Positions 8,213-16,990 of a stretch of DNA of 64,000 bases are shown here, in pieces. Below the pieces are notes generated by a model. The model had not been told where the DNA came from and ran no database searches. It worked only from the letters and a program-made list of their open reading frames with translations. The position numbers and the translations under genes were made by a program. Within the stretch, counting starts at the first letter, position 1. Each line of letters begins with the position of its first letter. Source of the DNA: Roseovarius dicentrarchi (GTDB taxonomy: Bacteria; Pseudomonadota; Alphaproteobacteria; Rhodobacterales; Rhodobacteraceae); contig NZ_QNQP01000010.1 in the NCBI RefSeq assembly GCF_003316635.1, positions 52,741 through 116,740 on the forward strand, given 5' to 3'.

Positions 8213-10651
8213 ATGACCCCGGACCTGCCGATCACCGCCGTATTGCCCGCGCTGATGGATGCCCTGCGCACCCGTGGCCGCGCCGTTCTGCAAGCGCCGC
8301 CGGGCGCGGGCAAAACCACGCTGGTGCCGCTGGCCCTGCGGGAGGCCGCGCTGGCGCCGGGCCGCATCGTCATGCTGGAGCCGCGCCGCCTGGCCGCCCG
8401 CGCCGCGGCCGAGCGTATGGCCGAGACGCTGGGCGAGCCGGTGGGGCAGACCGTCGGCTACCGTGTGCGCGGCGAGGCGAAGGTGTCAAAAGCGACCCGG
8501 ATCGAGGTGGTCACGACCGGCATACTGACCCGCCGCATTCAGTCGGACCCGGAGCTGGCGGGCATCGGCGCGGTGATATTCGACGAATTTCACGAGCGCA
8601 GCCTTGATAGTGATCTGGGGCTTGCGCTGTGCCTTGAGATTGCGGGCGCGCTGCGGCCCGATCTGATGCTGCTGGCGATGTCGGCCACGCTGGACGCGGC
8701 GCCGGTGGCGGCGCTGATGGGGGATGCACCGCTGATCACATCCCAAGGGCGCGCCTACCCCGTCGAAACCCGCTGGCTGGACCGCCCCCTGCCAAAAGCC
8801 CAGCGATTCGAGGCGGCGCTGGCCGATCTGACCTGTACCGCGCTGGAGCAGACAACCGGCGGCGTGCTGATATTTCTGCCCGGTGAGGGCGAAATCCGGC
8901 GGCTGGAGGGGCTGCTGGCGCCGCGCGTGCCGCCCGGCTGCGTGATGCGCCCCCTGTTTGGCGCGATGGATTTTGCCGCCCAGCGCGCGGCCATCGCGCC
9001 CGAGGCATCGGCGCGCAAGATCGTGCTGGCCACCTCCATCGCCGAAACCTCGCTGACGATCGAGGGCATCCGCACCGTGGTGGATGGCGGCCGGGCCCGG
9101 CGCGCGCGGTTCGATCCGGCCTCGGGCATGGCGCGGCTGGTGACAGAGCCGGTCAGCCGCGCCGAGGCAACACAGCGACAGGGCCGCGCGGGCCGGGTTG
9201 CGCCCGGCACCTGCTACCGTCTGTGGACCCGCGGCGAGGAGGGCGCGCTGCCCGCCTTTCCCCCGGCGGAAATCGAGGCGGCGGATCTGGCGCCGCTGGC
9301 GCTGGAGCTGGCGCAGTGGGGCGCGGCGCCCGATCAGATCCCGCTGCTGACCCAGCCCAATCCCGGCAGCTACGGCGAGGCGCAGGCGCTGCTGGCGATG
9401 CTGGGTGCGCTGGACACGGCGGGACACATCACCGCCCATGGCCGCGCGCTGGCCGCCCTGCCCCTGCATCCGCGTCTGGCGCATATGCTGGCGCTGGCGG
9501 GGCCGGACGCCGCCCCGATGGCGGCACTGCTGGCCGAGCGTGATCCGCTGCCGCGCAGCGCGCCCGCGGATCTGGCCCTGCGGCTGAAAGCGATACGCAG
9601 CCCCAAGGGCCCGCACCCCTACCCGCCCAGCCGTGCGGTGCTACAGCGGATCACGCAGGAGGCGCGGCGCCTGCGCAGTGCCGCAAAGCCCGCCGATCAA
9701 AAGTACAGCGATGCGGAAATGGCCGCGCTTGCCTACCCGGACCGCATCGGGCTGCGCCGCCCCGGCGATGCGCCGCGCTACCTGCTGTCAGGCGGCAAGG
9801 GCGCGGTGCTGGACGCCGCCGATACGCTGGCCGGCCAGCGCCTGATCGTGGTGACGGATACGGACGGCAACCCGCGCGAGGCGCGCATCCGGCAGGCTAT
9901 CACGCTCAGCGATGCCGGGCTGCGCGGCCTGTTCGCAGATCAGATCGCCTGGCACGATATCTGCGCATGGTCGCGCCGCGAGGGCCGCGTTCTGGCGCGC
10001 CGGCAGGAACGCTTTGGCGCGCTGGTGCTGGACGACCGCCACTGGAAGGACGCGCCGGAGGACGCGATCGCGCGCGCCATGCTGGACGGCGTGCGCGAGA
10101 TCGGCCTGATCTGGTCAGACGCGGCCCGCCGCTTTGCCGCGCGGGTAGCGCTGGGGCGCGCGGCGGGGATGGACCTGCCCGATATGTCGGATGCCGCGCT
10201 GATGGACACGCTGGAGGACTGGCTGCTGCCCTATCTGGCTGGCGTGACGTCGGCGCAGGACTGGCGCCGCTTCGATATACTGGAGCCGCTGCGCGCCTTG
10301 CTGGACTGGGACGCCATGCAGGCGCTGGATGCGCTGGCGCCCGCCCGTTTTACCACCCCGCTGGGCCGGGAGATCCCCATCGACTACGCCGCCGATCCGC
10401 CGGAAATTCAGCTGCGCCTTCAGGAAATGTTCGGCCAGACCAGCCACCCGATGCTGGGCCGCACGCCGCTGCGTGTTACGCTGCTGTCGCCTGCGGGCCG
10501 GCCGCTTCAGGCAACGCAGGACATTCCCGGTTTCTGGGACAGCTCTTATGTGGATGTGCGGCGCGACATGCGCGGGCGCTACCCGCGCCACCCGTGGCCC
10601 GAAGACCCCAGGCAAGCGGACCCGACCCTGCGCGCAAAGCCGCGCAAATAA
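8213..10651 (+). CDS. hrpB: ATP-dependent helicase HrpB
   Basis: This 812-residue DExH-box helicase has APPGAGKTT (28-36), DEFHER (124-129), MSATLD (about 165), ATSIAETSLTIEGI and QRQGRAGRVAPG, followed by the helicase-associated and HrpB C-terminal domains ending in SSYVDVRRDMRGRYPRHPWPEDP. These are all signatures of the HrpB family, whose cellular RNA substrate is poorly known. The ATG follows the upstream stop with no spacer, so it probably depends on coupled translation. Confidence 0.95.
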   Translation: MTPDLPITAVLPALMDALRTRGRAVLQAPPGAGKTTLVPLALREAALAPGRIVMLEPRRLAARAAAERMAETLGEPVGQTVGYRVRGEAKVSKATRIEVVTTGILTRRIQSDPELAGIGAVIFDEFHERSLDSDLGLALCLEIAGALRPDLMLLAMSATLDAAPVAALMGDAPLITSQGRAYPVETRWLDRPLPKAQRFEAALADLTCTALEQTTGGVLIFLPGEGEIRRLEGLLAPRVPPGCVMRPLFGAMDFAAQRAAIAPEASARKIVLATSIAETSLTIEGIRTVVDGGRARRARFDPASGMARLVTEPVSRAEATQRQGRAGRVAPGTCYRLWTRGEEGALPAFPPAEIEAADLAPLALELAQWGAAPDQIPLLTQPNPGSYGEAQALLAMLGALDTAGHITAHGRALAALPLHPRLAHMLALAGPDAAPMAALLAERDPLPRSAPADLALRLKAIRSPKGPHPYPPSRAVLQRITQEARRLRSAAKPADQKYSDAEMAALAYPDRIGLRRPGDAPRYLLSGGKGAVLDAADTLAGQRLIVVTDTDGNPREARIRQAITLSDAGLRGLFADQIAWHDICAWSRREGRVLARRQERFGALVLDDRHWKDAPEDAIARAMLDGVREIGLIWSDAARRFAARVALGRAAGMDLPDMSDAALMDTLEDWLLPYLAGVTSAQDWRRFDILEPLRALLDWDAMQALDALAPARFTTPLGREIPIDYAADPPEIQLRLQEMFGQTSHPMLGRTPLRVTLLSPAGRPLQATQDIPGFWDSSYVDVRRDMRGRYPRHPWPEDPRQADPTLRAKPRK

Positions 10652-10761
10652 CGCTGTCGCAGCGCACCGATTCGCCGCCGCTGAGTTTGCAAAGATGTCG
10701 CACCTGCGATAGATTGGCGCGTCGCATATAACAAAAACCATCAAGCGGTGAGGCAATAGAG

Positions 10762-11229
10762 ATGATCAACCCATTTAAACGGGCATGGACAGAGCTGGTG
10801 CAGCCGCTCTTGCGCCGCCCGCCCGAACATCAGGTCGCCGCATTATGCTGGCGCAAGGCGGACGGCGGCGGCATCGAGGTGCTGCTGATCACCAGCCGCG
10901 ACACCGGCCGCTGGGTCATGCCCAAAGGCTGGCCGATCGAAGGGCTGACCGGCCCCGAATCCGCCGCCCGCGAAGCGTGGGAGGAGGCCGGCGTGACCGG
11001 CGACACGCCGGCGCCCACGCCCATCGGCAGCTATGACTACGGCAAGACCCAAGAGTCCGGCTATGATCTGGCGGTTTCCGTACAGGTCTACAAGCTGCAC
11101 GTCCAGCAGATGGCAGATGAGTTCCCCGAGGCCGCCGAACGCCGCCGCGCCTGGGTCAGTCCCGCCAAGGCGGCGACCATGGTGCGCGAGCCGGCGCTTC
11201 AGGATCTTTTGCGCACGCTTCGACCGTAA
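10762..11229 (+). CDS. NUDIX hydrolase
   Basis: This 155-residue cytoplasmic NUDIX protein has WVMPKGWPIEG followed by the catalytic REAWEEAGV (70-78). The PKGWP form is the alphaproteobacterial group related to diphosphoinositol/diadenosine polyphosphate hydrolases; the substrate is not determinable here. The canonical first Glu of the long NUDIX consensus (eight residues before the REAWEE Arg) is replaced by Leu62, which appears usual for this subgroup. Confidence 0.9.
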   Translation: MINPFKRAWTELVQPLLRRPPEHQVAALCWRKADGGGIEVLLITSRDTGRWVMPKGWPIEGLTGPESAAREAWEEAGVTGDTPAPTPIGSYDYGKTQESGYDLAVSVQVYKLHVQQMADEFPEAAERRRAWVSPAKAATMVREPALQDLLRTLRP

Positions 11230-11394
11230 AAAGGCGCAGCCGCCCGCAAAAGGCATTTTGCCATTCCTCTGAAGCCTCAGGTGTGGCAAAACCCGCGCAG
11301 CACTGAACCCTTTCGCGCATTTGCGTCTGAACGGATGGCTCTGAAGGACGCGCCGGCGCTATACCCCCCGGCGACACATCAAGGCGGACCCATT

Positions 11395-12873
11395 TTGGCC
11401 AAGACACCCGACACCCGCAACTGGAGCACGATCGACAAGGATCTCAGCCGGATTTCCCATGTGGAAACGGCTGCCGCCTATGTCGCGCGGCCCCTTGTCG
11501 CCACCGGCGTTGCGCTGGTCTTTATCGTGCTGGCGGGGCTGGCCGCTGCCGTCTTCTTTGCGCAGACACCGACCGCCAGCATCGTCATCGCCGCCGCCGT
11601 GTTCGGCGCCTATATGGCGCTTAATATCGGGGCCAATGACGTGGCCAACAATATGGGCCCCGCCGTCGGCGCCGGCGCGCTGTCGATGGGCGGCGCCATC
11701 GCCATCGCCGTCGTGTTCGAAAGCGCAGGCGCGCTGCTCGCGGGCGGCGATGTGGTATCGACCATATCCAAGGGCATCATCGACCCGGCCGGCGTGGCCG
11801 AAACGCGCGTCTTCATCTGGGCAATGATGGCGGCGCTGATATCGGCGGCGCTGTGGGTGAACCTGGCGACCAAAATCGGCGCGCCCGTCTCGACCACCCA
11901 CTCGGTTGTGGGCGGGGTCATGGGGGCCGGCATTGCGGCCGCCGGGTTTGCCGCCGTGAACTGGCCGACCATGGCGGCCATCGCGGCCAGTTGGGTCATC
12001 TCGCCCATGCTGGGCGGGATCGTCGCCGCTGCCTTTCTGGCGCTGATCAAAAGCCGGATCCTCTATCAGGAGGACAAGATTGCAGCATCGCGCATCTGGG
12101 TGCCGATCCTTGTGGGCATCATGACCGGCACCTTTGCCACCTATCTGGCGCTGAAGGGCTTCAAACGGCTGATCGACATCGGAATGCCTGCGGCACTTGT
12201 GATCGGGCTGGTTCTGGGCGTGCTGACATGGGCCGCCACCCGGCCGATCATCCGCCGCAAATCGCAGGGGATGGAGAACCGCAACAAGTCGGTCAAGGTG
12301 CTGTTCGGGTTGCCGCTGATCTTCTCTGCCGCGCTTTTGTCCTTTGCACACGGGGCAAATGACGTGGCGAACGCGGTCGGCCCGCTGGCCGCAATCGTGC
12401 ATGCGGTGCAGGCCGGGGACGTGGCCGCCGATGTGCAGATCCCCACATGGGTCATGGTGATCGGCGCGCTGGGCATTTCATTCGGGCTGTTCCTGTTCGG
12501 CCCGAAACTGATACGCATGGTGGGCAGCCAGATCACCAAGCTGAACCCGATGCGCGCCTATTGCGTGGCATTGTCGGCGGCAATGACGGTTATCGTGGCC
12601 AGCTGGCTGGGCCTGCCGGTCAGTTCCACCCATATCGCGGTCGGCGGCGTCTTTGGCGTCGGCTTTTACCGCGAATGGCATATGGAACGACGACGCCGCC
12701 AGAACCTGACCGCCGGCAAGGACACCCCCAGCATCGAACCCGAAGAGCGGCAGCGCCGCAAGCTGGTGCGCCGCAGCCACTTCATGACAATCGTCGCGGC
12801 CTGGGTCATCACCGTCCCTGCCGCCGCCCTGATGTCTGCCGGAATATTCGCGCTGCTGAACCTGCTGCAATAA
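11395..12873 (+). CDS. Inorganic phosphate transporter, PiT family
   Basis: This 492-residue membrane protein has the two PiT signatures GANDVANNMGPAVG (N-terminal half) and GANDVANAVGPL (C-terminal half), and the paired VSTTHSVVGG and VSSTHIAVGG motifs. It has about 10-12 spans and a central cytoplasmic loop. I chose a TTG start at 11395: AAGGCGG lies seven bases upstream and the protein then begins AKTPDTRNWSTIDKDLSRISH, as in relatives. In-frame ATGs at 11281 and 11335 have no ribosome site. It imports phosphate by ion symport. Confidence 0.9.
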   Translation: MAKTPDTRNWSTIDKDLSRISHVETAAAYVARPLVATGVALVFIVLAGLAAAVFFAQTPTASIVIAAAVFGAYMALNIGANDVANNMGPAVGAGALSMGGAIAIAVVFESAGALLAGGDVVSTISKGIIDPAGVAETRVFIWAMMAALISAALWVNLATKIGAPVSTTHSVVGGVMGAGIAAAGFAAVNWPTMAAIAASWVISPMLGGIVAAAFLALIKSRILYQEDKIAASRIWVPILVGIMTGTFATYLALKGFKRLIDIGMPAALVIGLVLGVLTWAATRPIIRRKSQGMENRNKSVKVLFGLPLIFSAALLSFAHGANDVANAVGPLAAIVHAVQAGDVAADVQIPTWVMVIGALGISFGLFLFGPKLIRMVGSQITKLNPMRAYCVALSAAMTVIVASWLGLPVSSTHIAVGGVFGVGFYREWHMERRRRQNLTAGKDTPSIEPEERQRRKLVRRSHFMTIVAAWVITVPAAALMSAGIFALLNLLQ

Positions 12874-12947
12874 CCCTGCAATAACCGTCCGCGCCGATTT
12901 TCGGTCCAGGCATCCGCCGACGACACGGCGCAAAACCGCGCCGATCA

Positions 12948-12978
12948 CCTTTCATCTTCTCAATAAATACTCAAGGGA
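12948..12978 (+). repeat. 3'-flank repeat motif, copy D (after the phosphate transporter)
   Basis: The sequence reads CTTTCATCTTCTCAATAAAT then ACTCAAGGG, 75 nt past the PiT stop and in the same sense as that gene. It is the most divergent of the four copies. It also lies near the argF stop, which reads in the opposite direction. Confidence 0.5.
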
Positions 12979-13010
12979 CCGGCGTCGCTCAATACGGCAA
13001 ACGCCGATAA

Positions 13011-13937
13011 TCAAACGCCCAGGCACCAGCGCATAACGGCCTTTTGCGCATGCAGCCGGTTTTCCGCCTCGTCGAAAACCACCGAATGCGGGCCATCCAT
13101 CACTTCGCTTGTCACCTCTTCCTCGCGGTGGGCCGGCAGGCAATGCATGAACAATGCGTCCGGTTTCGCCGCAGACATCAGCGCCTTGTTGACCTGATAC
13201 GGGCGCAGCATGTTGTGGCGCCGCTCCTTGGCGGATTGGCTGTCATGCATGGACACCCATGTATCCGTCACGACCAGATCGGCGCCCTCGACCGCCTTGT
13301 GCGGGTCACGCTCGATGCTGACGCGAACGCCGGCGTCGCGCGCAAAGCCGATGAATTCCGCCTCCGGGTCCAGCTGGGCCGGGCCGGTAAAGGTCAGATC
13401 AAAGCCGAATTGCCCCGCCGCGTGCAAAAGCGACGCGCAAACATTGTTGCCATCGCCGGACCAGACCACCTTCTTGCCCTTGATGGGACCGCGATGTTCC
13501 TCAAAGGTCAGGATATCTGCCATGATCTGGCACGGGTGCGTGCGATCGGTCAGGCCGTTGATCACCGGCACATCGGCATAATCGGCCATCTCGATCAGAA
13601 CCGATTCGTCGAAGGTGCGGATCATGATCAGATCGACATAGCGGCTAAGCACGCGGGCGGTGTCGGCGATGGTTTCGCCGTGGCCCAGCTGCATCTCCTG
13701 CCCCGAGAGCAGCATCGTCTGGCCGCCCATCTGGCGCACGCCGACGTCAAAGCTGACACGCGTGCGCGTCGAAGGTTTCTCGAAAATAAGCGCAACCATC
13801 TGGCCTGCCAGTGGCTGATCGTCATCAGGCGCGCCGCGATTGCGCCCGGACCGCGCGGCTTTCATCTTTGCCGCGCTGTCGATGATGCCGCGAAGCGCGG
13901 CCGGGTCTGTTTTATGGATGTCGAGAAAATGATTCAT
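13011..13937 (-). CDS. argF: Ornithine carbamoyltransferase
   Basis: This 308-residue enzyme forms citrulline from ornithine and carbamoyl phosphate. Motifs: EKPSTRTR with STRTR at 56-60 (carbamoyl phosphate), DRTHPCQ, the ornithine-binding region DTWVSM, and MHCLPAHR. It starts at the ATG at 13937. It is the second gene of an argD-argF unit with a 62-nt gap that carries a repeat and hairpin. Its carbamoyl-phosphate supplier subunit carB lies at 31.5 kb. Confidence 0.97.
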   Translation of the reverse strand: MNHFLDIHKTDPAALRGIIDSAAKMKAARSGRNRGAPDDDQPLAGQMVALIFEKPSTRTRVSFDVGVRQMGGQTMLLSGQEMQLGHGETIADTARVLSRYVDLIMIRTFDESVLIEMADYADVPVINGLTDRTHPCQIMADILTFEEHRGPIKGKKVVWSGDGNNVCASLLHAAGQFGFDLTFTGPAQLDPEAEFIGFARDAGVRVSIERDPHKAVEGADLVVTDTWVSMHDSQSAKERRHNMLRPYQVNKALMSAAKPDALFMHCLPAHREEEVTSEVMDGPHSVVFDEAENRLHAQKAVMRWCLGV

Positions 13938-13964
13938 TGTCGGTCCTGGTTGCCGAGGTAAGAC

Positions 13965-14017
13965 GGGGGCTGTCTGCCCCCGAACCCCCGAGGATATTTT
14001 TAGCAAGAAGAAAGGGC
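13965..14017 (-). repeat. 3'-flank repeat motif, copy B with hairpin (end of argD)
   Basis: In the argD sense the core is TTTCTTCTTGCTAAAAATAT, then CCTCGGGGG, followed by a six-bp hairpin GGGGGC-agaca-GCCCCC. The TAA inside the core is the argD stop codon itself, so the motif supplies the last residues (SSC) of the protein. Confidence 0.7.
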
Positions 14018-15175
14018 GGAGGCGGCTTTGTCCAGACGGGTCAGCGCCTCGGTAATCTCTGTTTCTGATATGTTGAGCGGGGGCAGAAGGCGCAGCACAT
14101 TATCGGCCGCCGGAACGGTGCAGAGCAGTTCGGCGTAGCAGGCGTTCAGCACATCGGTGTTCGCAACCTTGCATTTCAGGCCCAGCATCAGGCCGCTGCC
14201 GCGCACCTGTTGGAAAATATCCGGGTGGCTGGCAACCAGCGCCTCCAGTTGCTGGCGCATCAAACCGGCGCGTGCGCGCACGTCCTGAAGAAAACCCTCG
14301 TCCGCGATCTGCGCCATCACGGCGCAGCCCACAGCGCAGGCCAGCGGGTTGCCGCCATAGGTCGAGCCGTGGGTGCCTGCCACCATGGCAGCGGCGGCAT
14401 GTTCCGTCGCCAGCACGGCGCCAAGCGGGAAGCCGCCGCCGATGCCCTTGGCCACCATCATGATATCGGGATCAATCCCGGCCCATTCATGCGCAAACAG
14501 CCGCCCCGTGCGGCCCATGCCGCACTGCACCTCGTCCAGGATCAGCAGGATGCCATGTTCGTCGCACAGATCGCGCAGCCCCTTGAGGCAGACATCCGGC
14601 AGCGGACGGATGCCGCCCTCGCCCTGTATCGGCTCGATCAGGATGGCGGCCGTCTCATCTGTAACAGCGGCGCGCAGCGCGTCATGATCGCCCCATGGCA
14701 GATGGGTAAAACCGGGAAGCAGCGGACCGAATCCTTTGGTCATCTTCTCGGACCCCGCCGCGGCGATGCCGGCAGCAGAGCGGCCGTGAAAGGAGCCCTC
14801 GAATGCGATAATCCGGGTGCGCTGGGGCTGACCTGCGTCGTGGAAATGGCGGCGGGCCATCTTGACGGCAAGCTCACAGGCCTCAGTCCCCGAATTGGTA
14901 AAAAACGCGGTGTCGGCAAAAGTGGCCGCGACCAGCCGGTCGGCCAGCTCTTGCTGGGCCGGAATGTTGTAGAGGTTGGACGTGTGCCACAACTGCTGCG
15001 CCTGCGCGGTCAGCGCCGCGACCAGCGCAGGATGGGCGTGGCCCAGCGCATTCACCGCGATGCCCGCGCCCAGATCCAGAAATCGCCTGCCATCCGCCTC
15101 GATCAGCCAGCTTCCCTGGCCTGATACAAAGGTCAGGGGCGCGCGGTTATAGGTCGGCAGAATGGACGGGATCAT
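14000..15175 (-). CDS. argD: Acetylornithine aminotransferase
   Basis: This 391-residue PLP enzyme of arginine synthesis (class III aminotransferase) shows [46 protein letters not shown] and the PLP lysine in [10 protein letters not shown] (about residue 240). It is followed by argF in the same direction. The C-terminal three residues and stop lie inside the dispersed repeat, suggesting the repeat overran the original end. Confidence 0.96.
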   Translation of the reverse strand: MIPSILPTYNRAPLTFVSGQGSWLIEADGRRFLDLGAGIAVNALGHAHPALVAALTAQAQQLWHTSNLYNIPAQQELADRLVAATFADTAFFTNSGTEACELAVKMARRHFHDAGQPQRTRIIAFEGSFHGRSAAGIAAAGSEKMTKGFGPLLPGFTHLPWGDHDALRAAVTDETAAILIEPIQGEGGIRPLPDVCLKGLRDLCDEHGILLILDEVQCGMGRTGRLFAHEWAGIDPDIMMVAKGIGGGFPLGAVLATEHAAAAMVAGTHGSTYGGNPLACAVGCAVMAQIADEGFLQDVRARAGLMRQQLEALVASHPDIFQQVRGSGLMLGLKCKVANTDVLNACYAELLCTVPAADNVLRLLPPLNISETEITEALTRLDKAASALSSC

Positions 15176-15242
15176 GGCAGTTTCCTTGGCTTGAAGCGGC
15201 TAGGAGTGACTCAGGCGCGGCGCGCTGTCAATCGGGCGCGCC

Positions 15243-16046
15243 CTATGCCTTGAGCCGGTAGCCGCGTGTGAACATCGCCAGCGCGATGCCGCTGACCGCC
15301 AGCGTGGAGCCGAGCGATATGACCGCACCCAGCGCCGGCGCACTGTCCGACACGCCCAGCACCGCGTAGCGCGCACCGTCAATCAGGTAAAAGATCGGGT
15401 TGAAATACGTGATCTGCCGCAGCACGGGGGGCAGCGCGTCGACAGAGTAAAACGTGCCTGACAAAAACGCCAACGGGGTCACGACAAAATTGGTGATTGC
15501 CGCCATCTGGTCAAACTTATTGGCGTAGATACCGGCGACGATCCCGACCGCACCCATGAATGCCCCGCCCAAAATGACATACCCCAGCAGCATCAGCGGG
15601 TGTTGCGGGACGATCCCGACAAAAATCGCCAGCCCCACGGAAATCGCCGCCGCCACAAACAGGCCCCGCCCGACCGAGCCGACGAGGTAGCCAACCACCA
15701 GCTCTGCCGGGCTGAGCGGCGGCATCAGCGTGTCGACGATGTTGCCCTGCACCTTGCCGATGACAATCGAGGACGAGCTGTTGGCAAAGGCGTTCTGGAT
15801 CACCGTCATCATCAGGATGCCCGGCGCAATGAAATGCGTGAACGGCACCCCCATGACATCGCCGCGGGTCGGGCCGATGGCGATGGTAAAGATCACCAGA
15901 AACAGCCCCGCCGTGGCCAGCGGCGCCAGCAGGGTCTGCGTCCACACCGCCATGAAGCGCTGCATCTCGCGCGAGCAGAGCGTGGCAAGACCCAGCCAAT
16001 TCACCCGGCCAAAGCGGCGGGTGCCCATGTTTGCGAAATCGTGCAT
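15243..16046 (-). CDS. ABC-2 type transporter permease
   Basis: This 267-residue inner-membrane permease has about six spans and the ABC-2 signature region (ALPPVLRQITYFNPIFYLIDGARYAVLG). Its best-known relatives are NodJ/DrrB-type exporters with a separate ATPase, which is not adjacent here. The ATG at 16046 follows AGGAG with seven-base spacing. The substrate is unknown. Confidence 0.85.
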   Translation of the reverse strand: MHDFANMGTRRFGRVNWLGLATLCSREMQRFMAVWTQTLLAPLATAGLFLVIFTIAIGPTRGDVMGVPFTHFIAPGILMMTVIQNAFANSSSSIVIGKVQGNIVDTLMPPLSPAELVVGYLVGSVGRGLFVAAAISVGLAIFVGIVPQHPLMLLGYVILGGAFMGAVGIVAGIYANKFDQMAAITNFVVTPLAFLSGTFYSVDALPPVLRQITYFNPIFYLIDGARYAVLGVSDSAPALGAVISLGSTLAVSGIALAMFTRGYRLKA

Positions 16047-16203
16047 GACCGGCTCCTTAATCTGCGGGCGCATGCGGTTTGGCGCATGCTGCGATACTTG
16101 GGTGCCTTGTAACTCAGGCTGGAGTGATTAGAATAGGGGGCTAAAGAAATTTGCAGGGCGGCGCCATCTGATGCGGGCCGCCCTTGGTTATAGGAACCTG
16201 CCC

Positions 16204-16827
16204 ATGTCCTGGAGCGATGATCGCGTCGAACTGCTAAAGAAAATGTGGGGCGAAGGCCAGTCGGCCAGCCAGATCGCCAAGGAACTGGGGGGTGTGACCC
16301 GCAACGCCGTCATCGGCAAGGTGCACAGGCTGGGCCTGTCCAACCGCAACGGCGGCGCGGCGTCCGCGCAGCCCGCAACAGCCGCCCCCGCCGAGCCGGA
16401 GCCGAAGGCCGCACCCGCCGCCAAGGCACCGCAGGCGCCCGCCGCCAAAGCGCCCGCCAGCGCCAAGGCGCAGCCCGCCCCCAAGCCCGAGCCTGCCGCA
16501 GCGCCCGAGGAGGACGAGCCCGCACCCGCGCCAATCGTGACACGTATCAAGCCAATCATTCCCGCGGGCCAGCCCCTGCCGCCGCAGCCATCGGCCAACG
16601 AGATTGACCCCAAGGCACTGGCAAAGGTGAGCGAAGTCGAGAAGAAGGCAAAGCGCCTGTCGCTGATGGAGCTGACATCGCGCACGTGCAAATGGCCGGT
16701 CGGTGATCCGGCCACCGATGATTTCTGGTTCTGCGGCCTGCCAAGCCAGGCGGGCAAGCCCTATTGCGAAGCGCATGTCGGGGTTGCCTTTCAACCCATG
16801 AGCGCACGGCGCGACAGACGGCGCTGA
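16204..16827 (+). CDS. gcrA: Cell-cycle regulator GcrA
   Basis: This 207-residue protein begins MSWSDDRVELLKKMWGEGQS, then ASQIAKELGGVTRNAVIGKVHRLGL, the GcrA DNA-binding domain. A long Ala/Pro-rich linker (about 55-115) leads to the C-terminal TCKWPVGDP...FWFCGLP...YCEAH segment that contacts sigma70. In alphaproteobacteria GcrA activates promoters carrying methylated GANTC sites and controls ctrA. The intrinsic terminator at 16861 makes it a single-gene unit. Confidence 0.96.
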   Translation: MSWSDDRVELLKKMWGEGQSASQIAKELGGVTRNAVIGKVHRLGLSNRNGGAASAQPATAAPAEPEPKAAPAAKAPQAPAAKAPASAKAQPAPKPEPAAAPEEDEPAPAPIVTRIKPIIPAGQPLPPQPSANEIDPKALAKVSEVEKKAKRLSLMELTSRTCKWPVGDPATDDFWFCGLPSQAGKPYCEAHVGVAFQPMSARRDRRR

Positions 16828-16860
16828 GGCGATTTCCAGACTTAAATCGACCGACTGAAC

Positions 16861-16892
16861 AGGCCCTGCCGGAAACGGCGGGGCCTTTTTTC
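16861..16892 (+). terminator. Intrinsic terminator of gcrA
   Basis: AGGCCCTGCC pairs with GGCGGGGCCT (ten bp, one G-T pair) around the loop GGAAAC and is followed by six T. It lies 34 nt past the gcrA stop. Confidence 0.93.
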
Positions 16893-16953
16893 GGTCCGGG
16901 GCCGGGCCTGACAATTTCAAATCTCACCGAACGCGTGGACCGGGGGCCTGCGG

Positions 16954-16985
16954 CGCGAGTATTTTTGCCAAGATGAACGATGGGC
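16954..16985 (-). repeat. 3'-flank repeat motif, copy C (after AsmA)
   Basis: In the sense of the AsmA gene the core reads TTCATCTTGGCAAAAATACT then CGCGC, ending just before a GC-rich run. It begins about 6 nt beyond the AsmA stop. Confidence 0.7.
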
Positions 16986-16990
16986 GCTGG

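Noticed and set aside
11246..11261. Small hairpin GCAAAA-GGCA-TTTTGC after the NUDIX gene
   Set aside because: Only six A/T-rich pairs and no T tract; too weak to call a terminator.
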